Shown here: positions 44,979 through 55,185 of the stretch, in pieces | Layout of the letters: each line of letters opens with the position of its first letter | How positions within the stretch are numbered: position 1 is the first letter of the stretch | Assembly (NCBI RefSeq): GCF_947492405.1 | Contig: NZ_CANLMP010000009.1 | Coordinates: 62,001 to 126,000 of the forward strand | Origin: an uncultured Aquimarina sp. | Lineage (GTDB): Bacteria; Bacteroidota; Bacteroidia; Flavobacteriales; Flavobacteriaceae | DNA length: 64,000 bases | Direction of reading: 5' to 3' | Notes under the pieces: generated by a model | Told to the model about the DNA's origin: nothing | The model's input: the letters and a program-made list of their open reading frames with translations, nothing else | Database searches by the model: none | Made by a program: the position numbers and the translations under genes

Positions 44979-46400
44979 TTGCAATTTAATACTGTCGATT
45001 TTGCGTTATTTTTTCCAATCGTTTTTGTGTTGTATTGGTTTGTGTTTAATCGATCAACAAGGATTCAAAATGTTTTTCTTCTTATAATAAGCTACTTATT
45101 TTATTCTTTTTGGGATTGGCGATTTTTATCATTAATTTTTTTGAGTTCTTTGATTGATTTTTTAGTTGGTAGGCAATTGAAATCTGCATTAGGTAATCCG
45201 AGAAAAGTACTATTTGGAATCAGTTTGTTTTTTAATATTGGGATACTTTTTGTTTTTAAATACTTTAATTTTTTTATAGAAACGTTTACAGAGGCCTTTT
45301 TGTTATTTGGAAAACCTATATCTTACAATTCTTTAGAATTTATTCTTCCTGTAGGTATTAGTTTTTATACTTTTCAGACCTTAAGTTATACTATAGATGT
45401 ATATCGAAGGCGAATAGATCCTACTGCTGATGTTGTTTCGTTTTTTGCATTTGTTTCTTTTTTTCCGCAATTAGTTGCTGGACCTATAGAAAGAGCTTCT
45501 AATCTTTTACCACAGTTTCAGAAAACCAGAATATTTGATTATCATAAAAGTGTTGATGGATTACGATTGATTCTGGGCGGATTGTTTAAGAAAATGGTAA
45601 TCGCAGATAATTGTGCACTAATCGTTAATAATCTTTTCGAAAATTATACAGACTATTCAGGTAGTACGTTGTTTTGTGGAGCCATATTTTTTGGTTTTCA
45701 GATTTATGGAGATTTTTCCGGTTATTCTGATATCGCAATTGGTTCTGCAAGGTTATTAGGCTTCGATCTAATGAAGAATTTTAACTTCCCATATTTGTCA
45801 AAGAATCTGATCGAATTTTGGAGACGTTGGCATATTTCACTTTCTACTTGGTTCAGAGATTACATATATATCCCTTTAGGAGGTAATCGAGTTTCAAATT
45901 CCAGATTGATCTTCAATATTCTAATCGTTTTTTTATTAAGTGGTCTATGGCATGGCGCTAATCTTACTTTTCTATTTTGGGGATTGATTCATGGGGCGAT
46001 ATTGATATGTACTGTTTTTATAAGTAAGTATAAGAGATTAAATGTTTTTATGGATAATCAAAAATCCATTGCTATTGATTTTATTAGAATCGGGATCACA
46101 TTTTTTATAGTTACCATTGCTTGGGTGTTTTTTAGAGCAGAAAACATCACGGAAGCTTTTGGGTACATTAATCGGATTTTTTCTACATCCTTCTTTTCTA
46201 TACCTCAAGGGAATAAGTTGTTTTTGATTTTGTTGATGGGGTATTTCTTAATAGAATGGTTTCAGAAAAAAAGAGAACACTTATTGGATATTTGTCATAT
46301 ATCCTTAAAACCTATTAGATATTTGATTTATTACGCTACTGCATTTTTGGTATTTTATTACGGAGGAGATTTACAAACCTTTATATATTTTCAGTTTTAA
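44979..46400 (+). CDS. MBOAT family O-acyltransferase (AlgI/DltB/PatA-like)
   Basis: 473 residues. Start TTG at 44979. No ATG exists in frame between the upstream TAA (44943) and deep inside the protein, and MQFNTVDFALFFPIVF is the family's usual N-terminus. About 11 membrane helices. Family motifs are YSFWDWRFL, ILPVGISFYTFQTLSYTIDVYR, FFPQLVAGPIER, the FWRRWHISLSTWFRDYIYIPLGG stretch and the catalytic-histidine segment LSGLWHGANLTF. It would move acyl groups across the membrane for O-acetylation of a surface glycan. Its stop overlaps the start of the SGNH partner. Confidence 0.92.
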   Translation: MQFNTVDFALFFPIVFVLYWFVFNRSTRIQNVFLLIISYLFYSFWDWRFLSLIFLSSLIDFLVGRQLKSALGNPRKVLFGISLFFNIGILFVFKYFNFFIETFTEAFLLFGKPISYNSLEFILPVGISFYTFQTLSYTIDVYRRRIDPTADVVSFFAFVSFFPQLVAGPIERASNLLPQFQKTRIFDYHKSVDGLRLILGGLFKKMVIADNCALIVNNLFENYTDYSGSTLFCGAIFFGFQIYGDFSGYSDIAIGSARLLGFDLMKNFNFPYLSKNLIEFWRRWHISLSTWFRDYIYIPLGGNRVSNSRLIFNILIVFLLSGLWHGANLTFLFWGLIHGAILICTVFISKYKRLNVFMDNQKSIAIDFIRIGITFFIVTIAWVFFRAENITEAFGYINRIFSTSFFSIPQGNKLFLILLMGYFLIEWFQKKREHLLDICHISLKPIRYLIYYATAFLVFYYGGDLQTFIYFQF

Positions 46401-47332
46401 TGATGAAGGTTTTTATAAGAAAAATACTCGTTTTTATTATACCTATTCTAATTGTTTGGGCTGTATTAGAATGTTTCTATAAAACTGTTGCATCCAATTA
46501 TTCGTATAAACATCGATTGATTTCTGAGAACTATGATGATATAGAAACATTGATTCTAGGAGATTCTCATGCTTTTTTCGGAATTAATCCAGAATATCTA
46601 GATACTAGGGCATATAACTTATCAAACATTAGTCAAAGTTTATATTTTGATCAATTGCTATTCGAGAAGCATATAGATAGTCTTCCTAAGCTTAGAAATG
46701 TGATTATAACCATCGGTTATTATAGTTTAAGTCAATTACCAAATACTAAAGAAGATGTATGGCGGAAATATTTTTATCGTAGTCAGATGGAGCTGGATGT
46801 GCCAGTTATTGGTCCATTTGATTTTAAAAAGTATAGTTTATCAATGACACGTCGTTTTAATAAATCTGTTTCTTTGATTCATACATATGTAGAGAAAGGA
46901 ACAATCATAGGATGTGATGCTACTGGTTGGGGTACGTATTATGAAAATACAAACGGGGGAGTTTTGGATATAGAAAGCAGAGCTACAGCAAAAAGACATG
47001 AAGATTTCCTGTTTAATTTTGAAGAAAATATCTCTCGACTGCAATCTATTATAGCGTATTGTAAGAAAATACATTGTAATGTCTACTTAGTAGATATGCC
47101 AGTATATGAAGGATACTTAGATTTACTAGATTCGAATAAGCTTGAGAAAATAACTAAATCCTGCAGTGATTTGGCAATCAATAATAGTAATGTGATGTAT
47201 ATTAATTTACGTCAAGATCCTAGACTAGAGAAATCTGATTTATACGATCCTGATCATTTAAATCATAAAGGAGCCGAAAAGTATACAAAAATCATAAATA
47301 CAATCATATCTGATCCGAAAAATGATGATTGA
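46400..47332 (+). CDS. SGNH-hydrolase-fold acyltransferase partner of the MBOAT protein
   Basis: 310 residues. N-terminal TM anchor (about 8-25), then LILGDSHAFFGINPEYL (block I, nucleophile Ser in GDSH) and near the C-terminus DLYDPDHLNHKGAEKYT (block V with Asp and His of the triad). It overlaps the MBOAT stop by one base (TAATG). By analogy with AlgI-AlgJ/X and PatA-PatB pairs it takes the acyl group from the MBOAT and transfers it to the extracytoplasmic glycan. Confidence 0.82.
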   Translation: MMKVFIRKILVFIIPILIVWAVLECFYKTVASNYSYKHRLISENYDDIETLILGDSHAFFGINPEYLDTRAYNLSNISQSLYFDQLLFEKHIDSLPKLRNVIITIGYYSLSQLPNTKEDVWRKYFYRSQMELDVPVIGPFDFKKYSLSMTRRFNKSVSLIHTYVEKGTIIGCDATGWGTYYENTNGGVLDIESRATAKRHEDFLFNFEENISRLQSIIAYCKKIHCNVYLVDMPVYEGYLDLLDSNKLEKITKSCSDLAINNSNVMYINLRQDPRLEKSDLYDPDHLNHKGAEKYTKIINTIISDPKNDD

Positions 47333-47511
47333 TGTAATTATCTCAAAAATATTTCGTTATTAAGATGAAGATTAGGGTATCTTTAACACAAAATTTATTC
47401 ACGGGAAGCGATATTTACTTTAAGAAAAATTGGTCAAGGGAAACCTTGAAATTTCTATTAAACTGTTATTCTGTTATAATACAGAATCTAAACTTTGAAA
47501 GAAATATTTAC

Positions 47512-50500
47512 ATGAACAAATACATCACTTTGATGCTTTTTGTTGCGATCCTATCTTCTAAGATTTCTGCGCAACAATCAGCAATTTATACTAACGAATT
47601 AGTACTGTATAATCAGGCTTTAGAACTTTATAATAATAAGCAGTTTCTGGCAGCTCAGAATTTGTTTGATAAAGTTAGAGATGCTGTAGATGACGAAAAT
47701 ATTGATGCAGAATGTACTTATTACATAGCCAATTGTGCCGTATGGCTTAATCAAAAGGGAGCAGATGCCTTGATGGAAGAGTTTGTGGTACAATACCCTA
47801 CTAGTATTAAACGTAATGCAGCATATCTTGATGTAGCCAATTACTATTTTGACAATGGTAAATACGCCTATGCTCGTAAATGGTATGATAAGGTAGATGA
47901 AGGAAATATGAGTCGTACTGAAAAAGAAAAGTTTAATTTCAATAATGGATATGCATATTTTAAAATTCAACGGTTTAATGAAGCAAAAAAGTTTTTAACC
48001 AAAGTAGAAGAAACTGATAAATATGGAGCTCAGGCAAAGTATTACTTGGGTTTTATTGCTTACGAAGGAGATAACTATCAAGAAGCAGATAAGCTTTTTG
48101 ATGAGGTAAAGGATCTTGATAAATACAACAAGAACCTATCGTATTTTCAGAGTGATATGAACTTTAAATCAGGAAAGTTCCAGGAAGCTATCAATGATGG
48201 ATTAGGACAACTCTCTAGATCAAAACCTTCAGAAAAATCAGAACTAAATAAGATTATTGGAGAGAGTTATTTCAACCTTGGTCAATACGATAAAGCAATA
48301 CCTCACCTTAAGGCGTATAGAGGGCGAAAAGGAAAATGGAATAATACCGATTATTACCAATTAGGATATGCCTATTATAAAGGAGTAGATTATACCAATG
48401 CAATTTCAGAATTTAATAAAATAGTAGATGGGCGTAATGCTACCGCTCAAAATGCTTATTACCACTTGGCAGAATCCTATTTAAAGACAGATCAAAAACA
48501 ACAAGCATTAAATGCATTTAAAAATGCTTCAGAAATGGATTTTGAAGCTAAGATTAAAGAAGATGCACTTTATAATTATGCGAAGTTGAGTTATGAGATC
48601 GGTAATTCTTATGAAAGTACACCAAAAGTGTTATTATCCTATGCAGAAACCTACCCTAATTCAGAGTTCAAAGAAGAGATACAAGAATTATTGATCAGCT
48701 CGTATATCACTTCTAAGAATTATAAAGAAGCTATGGATCTATTAGAAGGGAGTCGTAATTTTGATGATAAGGTTGTTTATCAAAAGGTAGCTTATTTCAG
48801 AGGAGTAGAACTATATAATGAAGGGAACTATATAGATGCAAAAGTATATTTTGATAAATCTTTAGCGCAACAAACGGATCCGAAGTTTGCAGCTAAAGCT
48901 ATGTATTGGAAATCAGAATGTGATTATTTATTAAGTGATTTTGAAGAAGCATTAATAGGGTTTAAACAGTTTAAAGGAAGTCAGGGAGCTTCAACCACTA
49001 ATGAATTTAATGAAATAAATTATAATATTGGATATACCTATTTCAAATTAAAACAATATCCACAAGCTGCAGATTTCTTTGATACTTATTCTAAGAAAAG
49101 AGGTATTGATGAGATAAGACTAACGGATACTTATTTAAGATTAGGAGATAGTCATTTCATTTCCAGTAAGTATTGGCCGGCTATGGAGGCTTACAACAAG
49201 GCTATCAAAAATGGCGGACCAGATTCAGACTATGCGCATTATCAGAAAGCCATTAGCTATGGTTTTGTAAAAAAGAATGATAAGAAAATCAATGACCTAG
49301 AGATGTTTCTGAAACAATATACAAGATCAACCTACCGTGATGATGCAATGTTTGCTTTAGGAAATACCTATGTGGCAGAAAATAAAACCCAAAGAGGTAT
49401 TGCAGCGTATGATCGGTTGGTTAAAGAAGTTCCTAAGAGTTCTTATGTGCCAAAAGCATTGTTAAAACAAGGGTTGATCTATTATAATGGTGATCAGGGA
49501 AATAGAGCGTTAATCAAATTCAAAAAAGTAGTCGCGGATTATCCAGGAACTGATGAAGCCTTGCAAGCAGTGAATACAGCCAGATTAATCTACGTAGATC
49601 TGGGTAGAACTGATGAATATTCTAGTTGGGTAAAAGGATTAAGCTTTGTAGATGTTACAGATGCGGATCTGGATAATACCTCCTATGAAGCAGCAGAAAA
49701 ACAGTTCTTAGAGAATAATGATAATGGAGCCATCGCTGGTTTTCAAAAATATTTAGAAGAATTTCCTAATGGCCTTCACGCATTAAAAAGTCATTTTCAA
49801 TTAGCACAATTATATTTTAAGAAAGGAGATAAACAAGCTACGATTCCTCATTATGAATATGTGTTACAAAAAGATAGAACAGAATTCACTGAGCAAGCAT
49901 TAGCAAGATTATCCCAAATCTATTTAGAAGATCGTAATTATGATAAAGCTATTCCTGTGTTAGAGCGACTAGAAACAGCAGCTGATTTTCCTCAGAATAT
50001 CATATTTGCACAATCTAATTTGATGAAATCACATTATCAATTAGTGCATTATCAGGAAACTATTGCATACGCCGAAAAGGTATTGCAAAATCCAAAGATC
50101 CAGAATGATGTAAAAAGTGATGCGCAGATTTTTATTGCTCGCGCAGCATTACAAACTGCAGATGATGCCAGAGCCAAAAGAGCATATGCCGAGGTAAGAA
50201 AAATTGCGACTGGAGAGTTGGCGGCAGAGGCGTTATATTATGAAGCTTATTTTAAAAACAAAGAAGGTAGTTATAAAGCATCGAATGAAACTGTACAAAA
50301 ATTAGCCAAAGATTATTCAGGATATAAATTATATGGAGCCAAAGGTCTTGTCCTTATGGCTAAAAACTTCTATGGATTAGAAGATGCCTATCAGGCAACC
50401 TATATTTTAGAAAGTGTTATCAAAAACTTTACGGATTATCCTGATGTAGTTGCTGAAGCGCGATCCGAACTTAAAAAAATAAAAGCCGAAGAAGCTAAAA

Positions 50501-50529
50501 CAAATTCATCCATCCAAACCGAACAATAA
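47512..50529 (+). CDS. Large TPR-repeat periplasmic protein
   Basis: 1005 residues from ATG 47512, where a Sec signal (1-20, ending ISAQ) begins. In-frame sequence upstream to 47365 is not conserved in character. Essentially the whole mature protein is a solenoid of tetratricopeptide-like repeats, e.g. LYNQALELYNNKQFLAAQNL, YYLGFIAYEGDNYQEADKLF, YYHLAESYLKTDQKQQALNA. This organisation and the adjacent barrel gene (27 bases downstream) suggest an envelope complex in which the TPR protein acts as scaffold. Confidence 0.85.
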   Translation: MNKYITLMLFVAILSSKISAQQSAIYTNELVLYNQALELYNNKQFLAAQNLFDKVRDAVDDENIDAECTYYIANCAVWLNQKGADALMEEFVVQYPTSIKRNAAYLDVANYYFDNGKYAYARKWYDKVDEGNMSRTEKEKFNFNNGYAYFKIQRFNEAKKFLTKVEETDKYGAQAKYYLGFIAYEGDNYQEADKLFDEVKDLDKYNKNLSYFQSDMNFKSGKFQEAINDGLGQLSRSKPSEKSELNKIIGESYFNLGQYDKAIPHLKAYRGRKGKWNNTDYYQLGYAYYKGVDYTNAISEFNKIVDGRNATAQNAYYHLAESYLKTDQKQQALNAFKNASEMDFEAKIKEDALYNYAKLSYEIGNSYESTPKVLLSYAETYPNSEFKEEIQELLISSYITSKNYKEAMDLLEGSRNFDDKVVYQKVAYFRGVELYNEGNYIDAKVYFDKSLAQQTDPKFAAKAMYWKSECDYLLSDFEEALIGFKQFKGSQGASTTNEFNEINYNIGYTYFKLKQYPQAADFFDTYSKKRGIDEIRLTDTYLRLGDSHFISSKYWPAMEAYNKAIKNGGPDSDYAHYQKAISYGFVKKNDKKINDLEMFLKQYTRSTYRDDAMFALGNTYVAENKTQRGIAAYDRLVKEVPKSSYVPKALLKQGLIYYNGDQGNRALIKFKKVVADYPGTDEALQAVNTARLIYVDLGRTDEYSSWVKGLSFVDVTDADLDNTSYEAAEKQFLENNDNGAIAGFQKYLEEFPNGLHALKSHFQLAQLYFKKGDKQATIPHYEYVLQKDRTEFTEQALARLSQIYLEDRNYDKAIPVLERLETAADFPQNIIFAQSNLMKSHYQLVHYQETIAYAEKVLQNPKIQNDVKSDAQIFIARAALQTADDARAKRAYAEVRKIATGELAAEALYYEAYFKNKEGSYKASNETVQKLAKDYSGYKLYGAKGLVLMAKNFYGLEDAYQATYILESVIKNFTDYPDVVAEARSELKKIKAEEAKTNSSIQTEQ

Positions 50530-50555
50530 TAATCAGTTATAAACGAATATATCTT

Positions 50556-52340
50556 ATGTTTAGATATTGTAAGAAATTAAGAAGACCTCACAGGTCTCCG
50601 AGACCTGTGAGGTCTAAAATAATCCTGTTTTTATTTAGTATTTCAATGGTGAGTAACATGCTTGCCCAGGAAAAAGAAGAGGAAACTATAGAAACAGAAC
50701 GCGTAGTAATTGTAAAGACATACACGCCTACCATTAGTGATGCATTTAAAATAAAATCTACACCAATATTAAATGATTCTGTTACCCAGAAGAAGAAACA
50801 ACTACGATATAGTATTTTTTCAGTTCCTGTAGCATCCACATTTACTCCTGCAAAGGGTAGAGCCGCCAATATAGATCGACCAAAAAAAATACCACTGTAT
50901 GATAATTATGCAACTTTAGGATTTGGTAATTTCACGTCGGTTTTAGCAGAGTTTTACAGCAATTTCCAAATAAATCGTACGGATAATGTTGGATTATATT
51001 TACATCATAACTCTTCTCAAGGAGGAATAAAAGACATAGAGTTAGATGATAAGTTCTATAATACATTTTTAGATCTTAATTACACATCCCGTACTAAGGA
51101 TTTTACATACGGAATAGAATTGGGAGTAGAGCACCAATTGTATAACTGGTATGGCTTACCAGAAACTCCTGTATTGACACAAGCAGAAATTGATGCAATT
51201 GACCCCCAACAGAATTATTTTGGGGCCAAGTTGGGGGGCAAATTGCAGTTTGACGATTTGTATTTTAAAAGAGCTTCATTAAATTATCGATATTTTGGAG
51301 ATGCGTTAAGTACTGCAGAGCATCACGCAGTTTTTACACCTACATTTGAGTTCGAAATAGCTGACGAGCTAATTACTACGGATTTTATTATCGATTATCT
51401 AGGAGGAAGTTTTGATAGACCACTTAATCTTACATTGCAAACACCAAATGATTTTAGTATTCTTAATTTAGGAATTCAGCCAAATTTAGTAGTGCTAAGA
51501 GATAACCTAACATTAAATCTTGGAGCAGCGATTTTTTATAGTATAGACAGTCAGAATAATGATAATGACTTTTTTATCTACCCTAAAGTTACCGCTTCTT
51601 ATCGATTATTAGATGAAGCAGTAATTGCATATGGAGGATTAGAAGGAGGTTTAAAACAAAATACTTATAGAGATGCAGTACAAGTCAATCCGTACGTGTC
51701 GCCAACGTTATTTTTAACAACTACGCACAATCAATTTGATGCCTATGTGGGATTAAAAGGTAAAATCTCTGATGTAGTGAGTTATAATTTTAGAGGAGGT
51801 TATGCTTCTGAAGATGATAAAGCGTTGTTTGTCAATAACAGACCGCAGACATTACAATTAGAAGGCTATGATTTTGGGAACTCTTTTGCGTATCGATATG
51901 ATGATATATTAACGCTTAGTGGGTATGGGGAACTGAATTTTAATATTAATAAAAAGTTTAAGCTGGGCGTATCCGCAGAATATTTTGATTATAACACAGA
52001 AGACGAGCAAGAAGCTTGGAATTTACCAGAACTCAGAGCATCCGTGCTATTAGATTATCAGATAACAGATCAGTGGTTTGCCGGAGCACAATTGTTTTAT
52101 GTAGGAGAACGAAAAGATATCAATACAGCTATTACTTTTGTGCCACCAACTCCTGAAGCTACGGTTACCTTGGATAGTTATTTTGATGCCAATGTAAATC
52201 TTGGATATCGATTTAATGATAAACTATCTGTTTTTATAAAAGGAAATAATCTTGCAGGCGAAAACTACGAACGTTGGTCTAACTTTCCCGTACAAGGAAT
52301 ACAAGTGCTAGGAGGTATTACATACAAGTTTAATTATTAA
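50556..52340 (+). CDS. TonB-dependent-receptor-like outer-membrane barrel without plug
   Basis: 594 residues. The signal peptide is unusual: MFRYCKKLR, then 11 residues RPHRSPRPVRS encoded exactly by a 33-bp palindrome (50583-50615), then the hydrophobic KIILFLFSISMVSNMLAQ. Removing the 11 residues leaves a normal signal. The mature protein starts with an acidic TIETERVVIVKTYTPTISDAFK segment, and from about residue 110 it is made of barrel strands, ending GIQVLGGITYKFNY. No TonB plug domain is seen. It follows the TPR gene and probably shares its transcript. Confidence 0.78.
   Translation: MFRYCKKLRRPHRSPRPVRSKIILFLFSISMVSNMLAQEKEEETIETERVVIVKTYTPTISDAFKIKSTPILNDSVTQKKKQLRYSIFSVPVASTFTPAKGRAANIDRPKKIPLYDNYATLGFGNFTSVLAEFYSNFQINRTDNVGLYLHHNSSQGGIKDIELDDKFYNTFLDLNYTSRTKDFTYGIELGVEHQLYNWYGLPETPVLTQAEIDAIDPQQNYFGAKLGGKLQFDDLYFKRASLNYRYFGDALSTAEHHAVFTPTFEFEIADELITTDFIIDYLGGSFDRPLNLTLQTPNDFSILNLGIQPNLVVLRDNLTLNLGAAIFYSIDSQNNDNDFFIYPKVTASYRLLDEAVIAYGGLEGGLKQNTYRDAVQVNPYVSPTLFLTTTHNQFDAYVGLKGKISDVVSYNFRGGYASEDDKALFVNNRPQTLQLEGYDFGNSFAYRYDDILTLSGYGELNFNINKKFKLGVSAEYFDYNTEDEQEAWNLPELRASVLLDYQITDQWFAGAQLFYVGERKDINTAITFVPPTPEATVTLDSYFDANVNLGYRFNDKLSVFIKGNNLAGENYERWSNFPVQGIQVLGGITYKFNY
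50583..50615. repeat. 33-bp perfect palindromic repeat inside a coding sequence
   Basis: Arms AGACCTCACAGGTCT and AGACCTGTGAGGTCT are exact reverse complements separated by CCG. The element fills exactly codons 10-20 of the barrel gene and keeps the frame. Palindromes of the 'ACCT(C/T)A(C/T)AGGT' kind are, from memory, common dispersed repeats in Bacteroidota. No other copy lies in this window. Confidence 0.85.
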
Positions 52341-52423
52341 GAGATTTAGTTAAAAATGTTTCTGATTAGAGATTATACATTAAAAAACTGTATTTTATTG
52401 TAGTAATTGGAAATGAATTGAAT

Positions 52424-53236
52424 ATGAACAGCGTTATCTTTTGGATATGTAGTCTACTATCGATATCCACTTTTGCACAAGAAAATTTCAAGGTATATTA
52501 TGAAGAAAATGAGAATGGGTATAAAATCTATGCAGATAATGGTGAGTTTTGTCCGGTTTCTGTAGAGATTGACTTTAAAATAGAGAACCTTTCATCCAGC
52601 ATTGGAGATATTAAAATTATAGAAGTACCAGCACAGACTACCAAATTTTACATTGCAGATCTTACGGTCGTAGACAGAAAAAAAGCGCTGAGATTGGGAT
52701 TTAGTATACGGTATAATCACGGTAATCATTTACAGACTTCTTACGATAAAGAATATGCATACCATTTACCTTTTAAGAAAGGAGCCGAGTATATGGTGAC
52801 ACAAGGATATAATGGCGCGGTCTCTCATCATAATGAATATGCATTGGATTTTAGAATGCCAATAGGAACTGCTATATATGCGGCAAGAGATGGAAAAGTA
52901 GTACTTGTAGAACAAAATTTTGATAAAACATGTACGGAGCAAGGTTGTGCCAAATTTAATAATTACATATTAGTATATCATTCCGATGGAACTTTTGCCG
53001 AGTATACTCATATTAAAAAGGATGGCGCTAAAGTAGAACCTGGAGAAATGGTGAAAAAAGGTCAACATATTGGATATAGTGGTAATGTTGGGTGGTCTAC
53101 CGGACCGCATTTACACTTTATTGTATTTTTACAGCGATTTAAGGATAGAGAAACATTACCCACCAAGTTTCTAGTGGGGAATGGTAAGCAAATAACCCAA
53201 TTAGAAGAAAAGAAAAAGTATTCAAAAAGTTATTAA
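52424..53236 (+). CDS. M23 family (LytM-like) peptidase
   Basis: 270 residues from ATG 52424 (a TTG six bases earlier is in frame). Signal peptide about 1-18. The C-terminal M23 domain (about 125-235) shows HHNEYALDFRMPIGTAIYAARDG (first zinc ligands) and STGPHLHF (H229, H231). An N-terminal domain of about 100 residues precedes it. Such enzymes cut peptidoglycan cross-bridges or serve as factors for hydrolases. Monocistronic as far as visible. Confidence 0.9.
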   Translation: MNSVIFWICSLLSISTFAQENFKVYYEENENGYKIYADNGEFCPVSVEIDFKIENLSSSIGDIKIIEVPAQTTKFYIADLTVVDRKKALRLGFSIRYNHGNHLQTSYDKEYAYHLPFKKGAEYMVTQGYNGAVSHHNEYALDFRMPIGTAIYAARDGKVVLVEQNFDKTCTEQGCAKFNNYILVYHSDGTFAEYTHIKKDGAKVEPGEMVKKGQHIGYSGNVGWSTGPHLHFIVFLQRFKDRETLPTKFLVGNGKQITQLEEKKKYSKSY

Positions 53237-53380
53237 TCCATATGGACTTTTTGTGATATTAGGTCATAGAAAAACCGTCTACTTCTGTATTAAGAAAACC
53301 TTAACCACCAGAACAATTCGATATGCTTATTTTTAAGCTTTGAACAAATTATTGTTTGTACTCCAATCAAATACACTATT

Positions 53381-55177
53381 ATGATGAATAGAATTCTTAT
53401 GGCAACCTGTTTTGCCATTGTTTTTATAGCCTGTAAAAACGAAAAAAAGGTAGAAGCCATTCCAGAAAATACAACGGTAGATACTAGTGCAGCATTTAAT
53501 GAAATGCTGGATGCGTACTATGAAGAAGGATTACAGCTTAATCCAGTACAAGCTACCTTTGCAGGAGATAATCGTTTTAACGATCAATTCCCTAATCCCT
53601 TGGCAGATGAAACGATAGCCAAGCAAAAAGCCTACTATACTACTTATAAAGAAAAACTAAGCCAGTTTGAGGATGCGAACCTTTCTAAAAGTGAACAAAT
53701 GACCAAAGCCATTCTGCAATGGGAATGTGATATGAATCTGGCTAGCTTTGATTACAGCAAGAATTATTTTCCTATTGATCAGATGTGGTCTATTAATTTA
53801 GTAGCTGGTCAATTGGCAAGTGGTGCCAGTGCACAACCTTTTAAAACAGTAGAAGATTATAACAATTGGTTAAAACGCTTAGATGGATATTTAGCCTGGA
53901 TGACTTCTGCAGAGACGAAAATGAAAGTAGAAATGAAAGAAGGGTATGTACTTCCAAAATCATTAATTACTAAAGTATTACCGCAGTTAAAAGCTTTAAC
54001 TGGTGAAGATCTGGATACACATTTATTCTACTCGCCAGTTAAGAATTTCCCGGAAGACTTTTCTGAAGAAGATAAAAGCCAGTTAACGGAATCTTACAAA
54101 AAGATGGTTTCAGAAAAAGTCATTCCGGCCTATAAAAAATTACATCAGTTTATGAGTACTGAGTACATGGAAGCTGGTCGAGAAAGTTCTGGTGTTTCTG
54201 AAATCCCAAATGGAGAAACGTTTTATAAACATCAGATTAAATTGTACACAACTACCAATATGACAGCTGATGAGATTCATAAACTTGGATTGTCTGAAGT
54301 GGCTCGTATTTCTGGCGAAATGGAAAAAATTAAGGAAGAAGTTAGGTATAAAGGTGATCTAAAATCATTCTTTGATTATGTACGTAATAAAAAGGAATTG
54401 ATGCCTTTTAATGAACCTCAGCAAGTAATTGATAATTTTAATGCGATTCATGAGCGTATGAAACCACAAATCGAAAAGTTATTTGATGTAAAACCAAAAA
54501 CACCTTTCGAAGTAAGACGTACAGAAGCCTTTAGAGAAAAATCTGCCAGCGCGGAATATAATCCAGGATCATTAGATGGAACTCGACCGGGTATATTTTA
54601 TACTCCAATTCCGGATGCTACTAAGTATAATGTATACAGTGATGAATCGTTGTTTTTACATGAATCAATTCCTGGTCATCATTATCAAATCTCGTTAACC
54701 CAGGAAAGTGAAGAACTACCAAAATTTCGAAAAACACTTTGGTATAGTGGTTATGGAGAAGGATGGGCATTATACTCAGAATCACTAGGAAAAGAGTTAG
54801 GATTATACACGGATCCATATCAATATTTTGGGATGCTGGGAGCAGAGATGCATAGAGCAATTCGTTTAGTGGTGGATACAGGATTACACTCCAAAGGTTG
54901 GACACGCGAACAAGCTATACAATACTCATTAGATAATGAAGCAGAATCCGAAGCTGGAATCACTTCAGAAATCGAACGATATATGGCCAATCCGGGACAA
55001 GCATTATCCTATAAAATCGGACAACTTAAAATCAGAGAACTCCGTGCCAAAGCAGAGCAGGAGCTAGGAGATAAATTCGATATCCGTAAGTTCCATAACG
55101 AAGTACTGGAAACTGGATGTGTTCCTTTAGCATTACTGGAAAACAAAATCAACACCTGGATAGCAAGTAACAAGTAA
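53381..55177 (+). CDS. DUF885 family lipoprotein (putative metallopeptidase-like)
   Basis: 598 residues. Lipoprotein signal ending VFIAC. The family motif LHESIPGHHYQISLTQ (HExxPGHxxQ, similar to a zinc-binding HExxH with an insertion) is near residue 427, preceded by GIFYTPIPDATKY and followed by YSGYGEGWALYSESLGKELG and the C-terminal ENKI. DUF885 proteins are annotated as putative peptidases. The substrate is unknown. The gene is alone, and its terminator abuts the next gene. Confidence 0.9.
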   Translation: MMNRILMATCFAIVFIACKNEKKVEAIPENTTVDTSAAFNEMLDAYYEEGLQLNPVQATFAGDNRFNDQFPNPLADETIAKQKAYYTTYKEKLSQFEDANLSKSEQMTKAILQWECDMNLASFDYSKNYFPIDQMWSINLVAGQLASGASAQPFKTVEDYNNWLKRLDGYLAWMTSAETKMKVEMKEGYVLPKSLITKVLPQLKALTGEDLDTHLFYSPVKNFPEDFSEEDKSQLTESYKKMVSEKVIPAYKKLHQFMSTEYMEAGRESSGVSEIPNGETFYKHQIKLYTTTNMTADEIHKLGLSEVARISGEMEKIKEEVRYKGDLKSFFDYVRNKKELMPFNEPQQVIDNFNAIHERMKPQIEKLFDVKPKTPFEVRRTEAFREKSASAEYNPGSLDGTRPGIFYTPIPDATKYNVYSDESLFLHESIPGHHYQISLTQESEELPKFRKTLWYSGYGEGWALYSESLGKELGLYTDPYQYFGMLGAEMHRAIRLVVDTGLHSKGWTREQAIQYSLDNEAESEAGITSEIERYMANPGQALSYKIGQLKIRELRAKAEQELGDKFDIRKFHNEVLETGCVPLALLENKINTWIASNK

Positions 55178-55185
55178 AGCGTAAA

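Noticed and set aside
47365..47511. 49-residue N-terminal extension of the TPR protein
   Set aside because: A clean signal peptide begins at 47512, and the extension includes the presumed promoter region (CTAAACTTTG just upstream).
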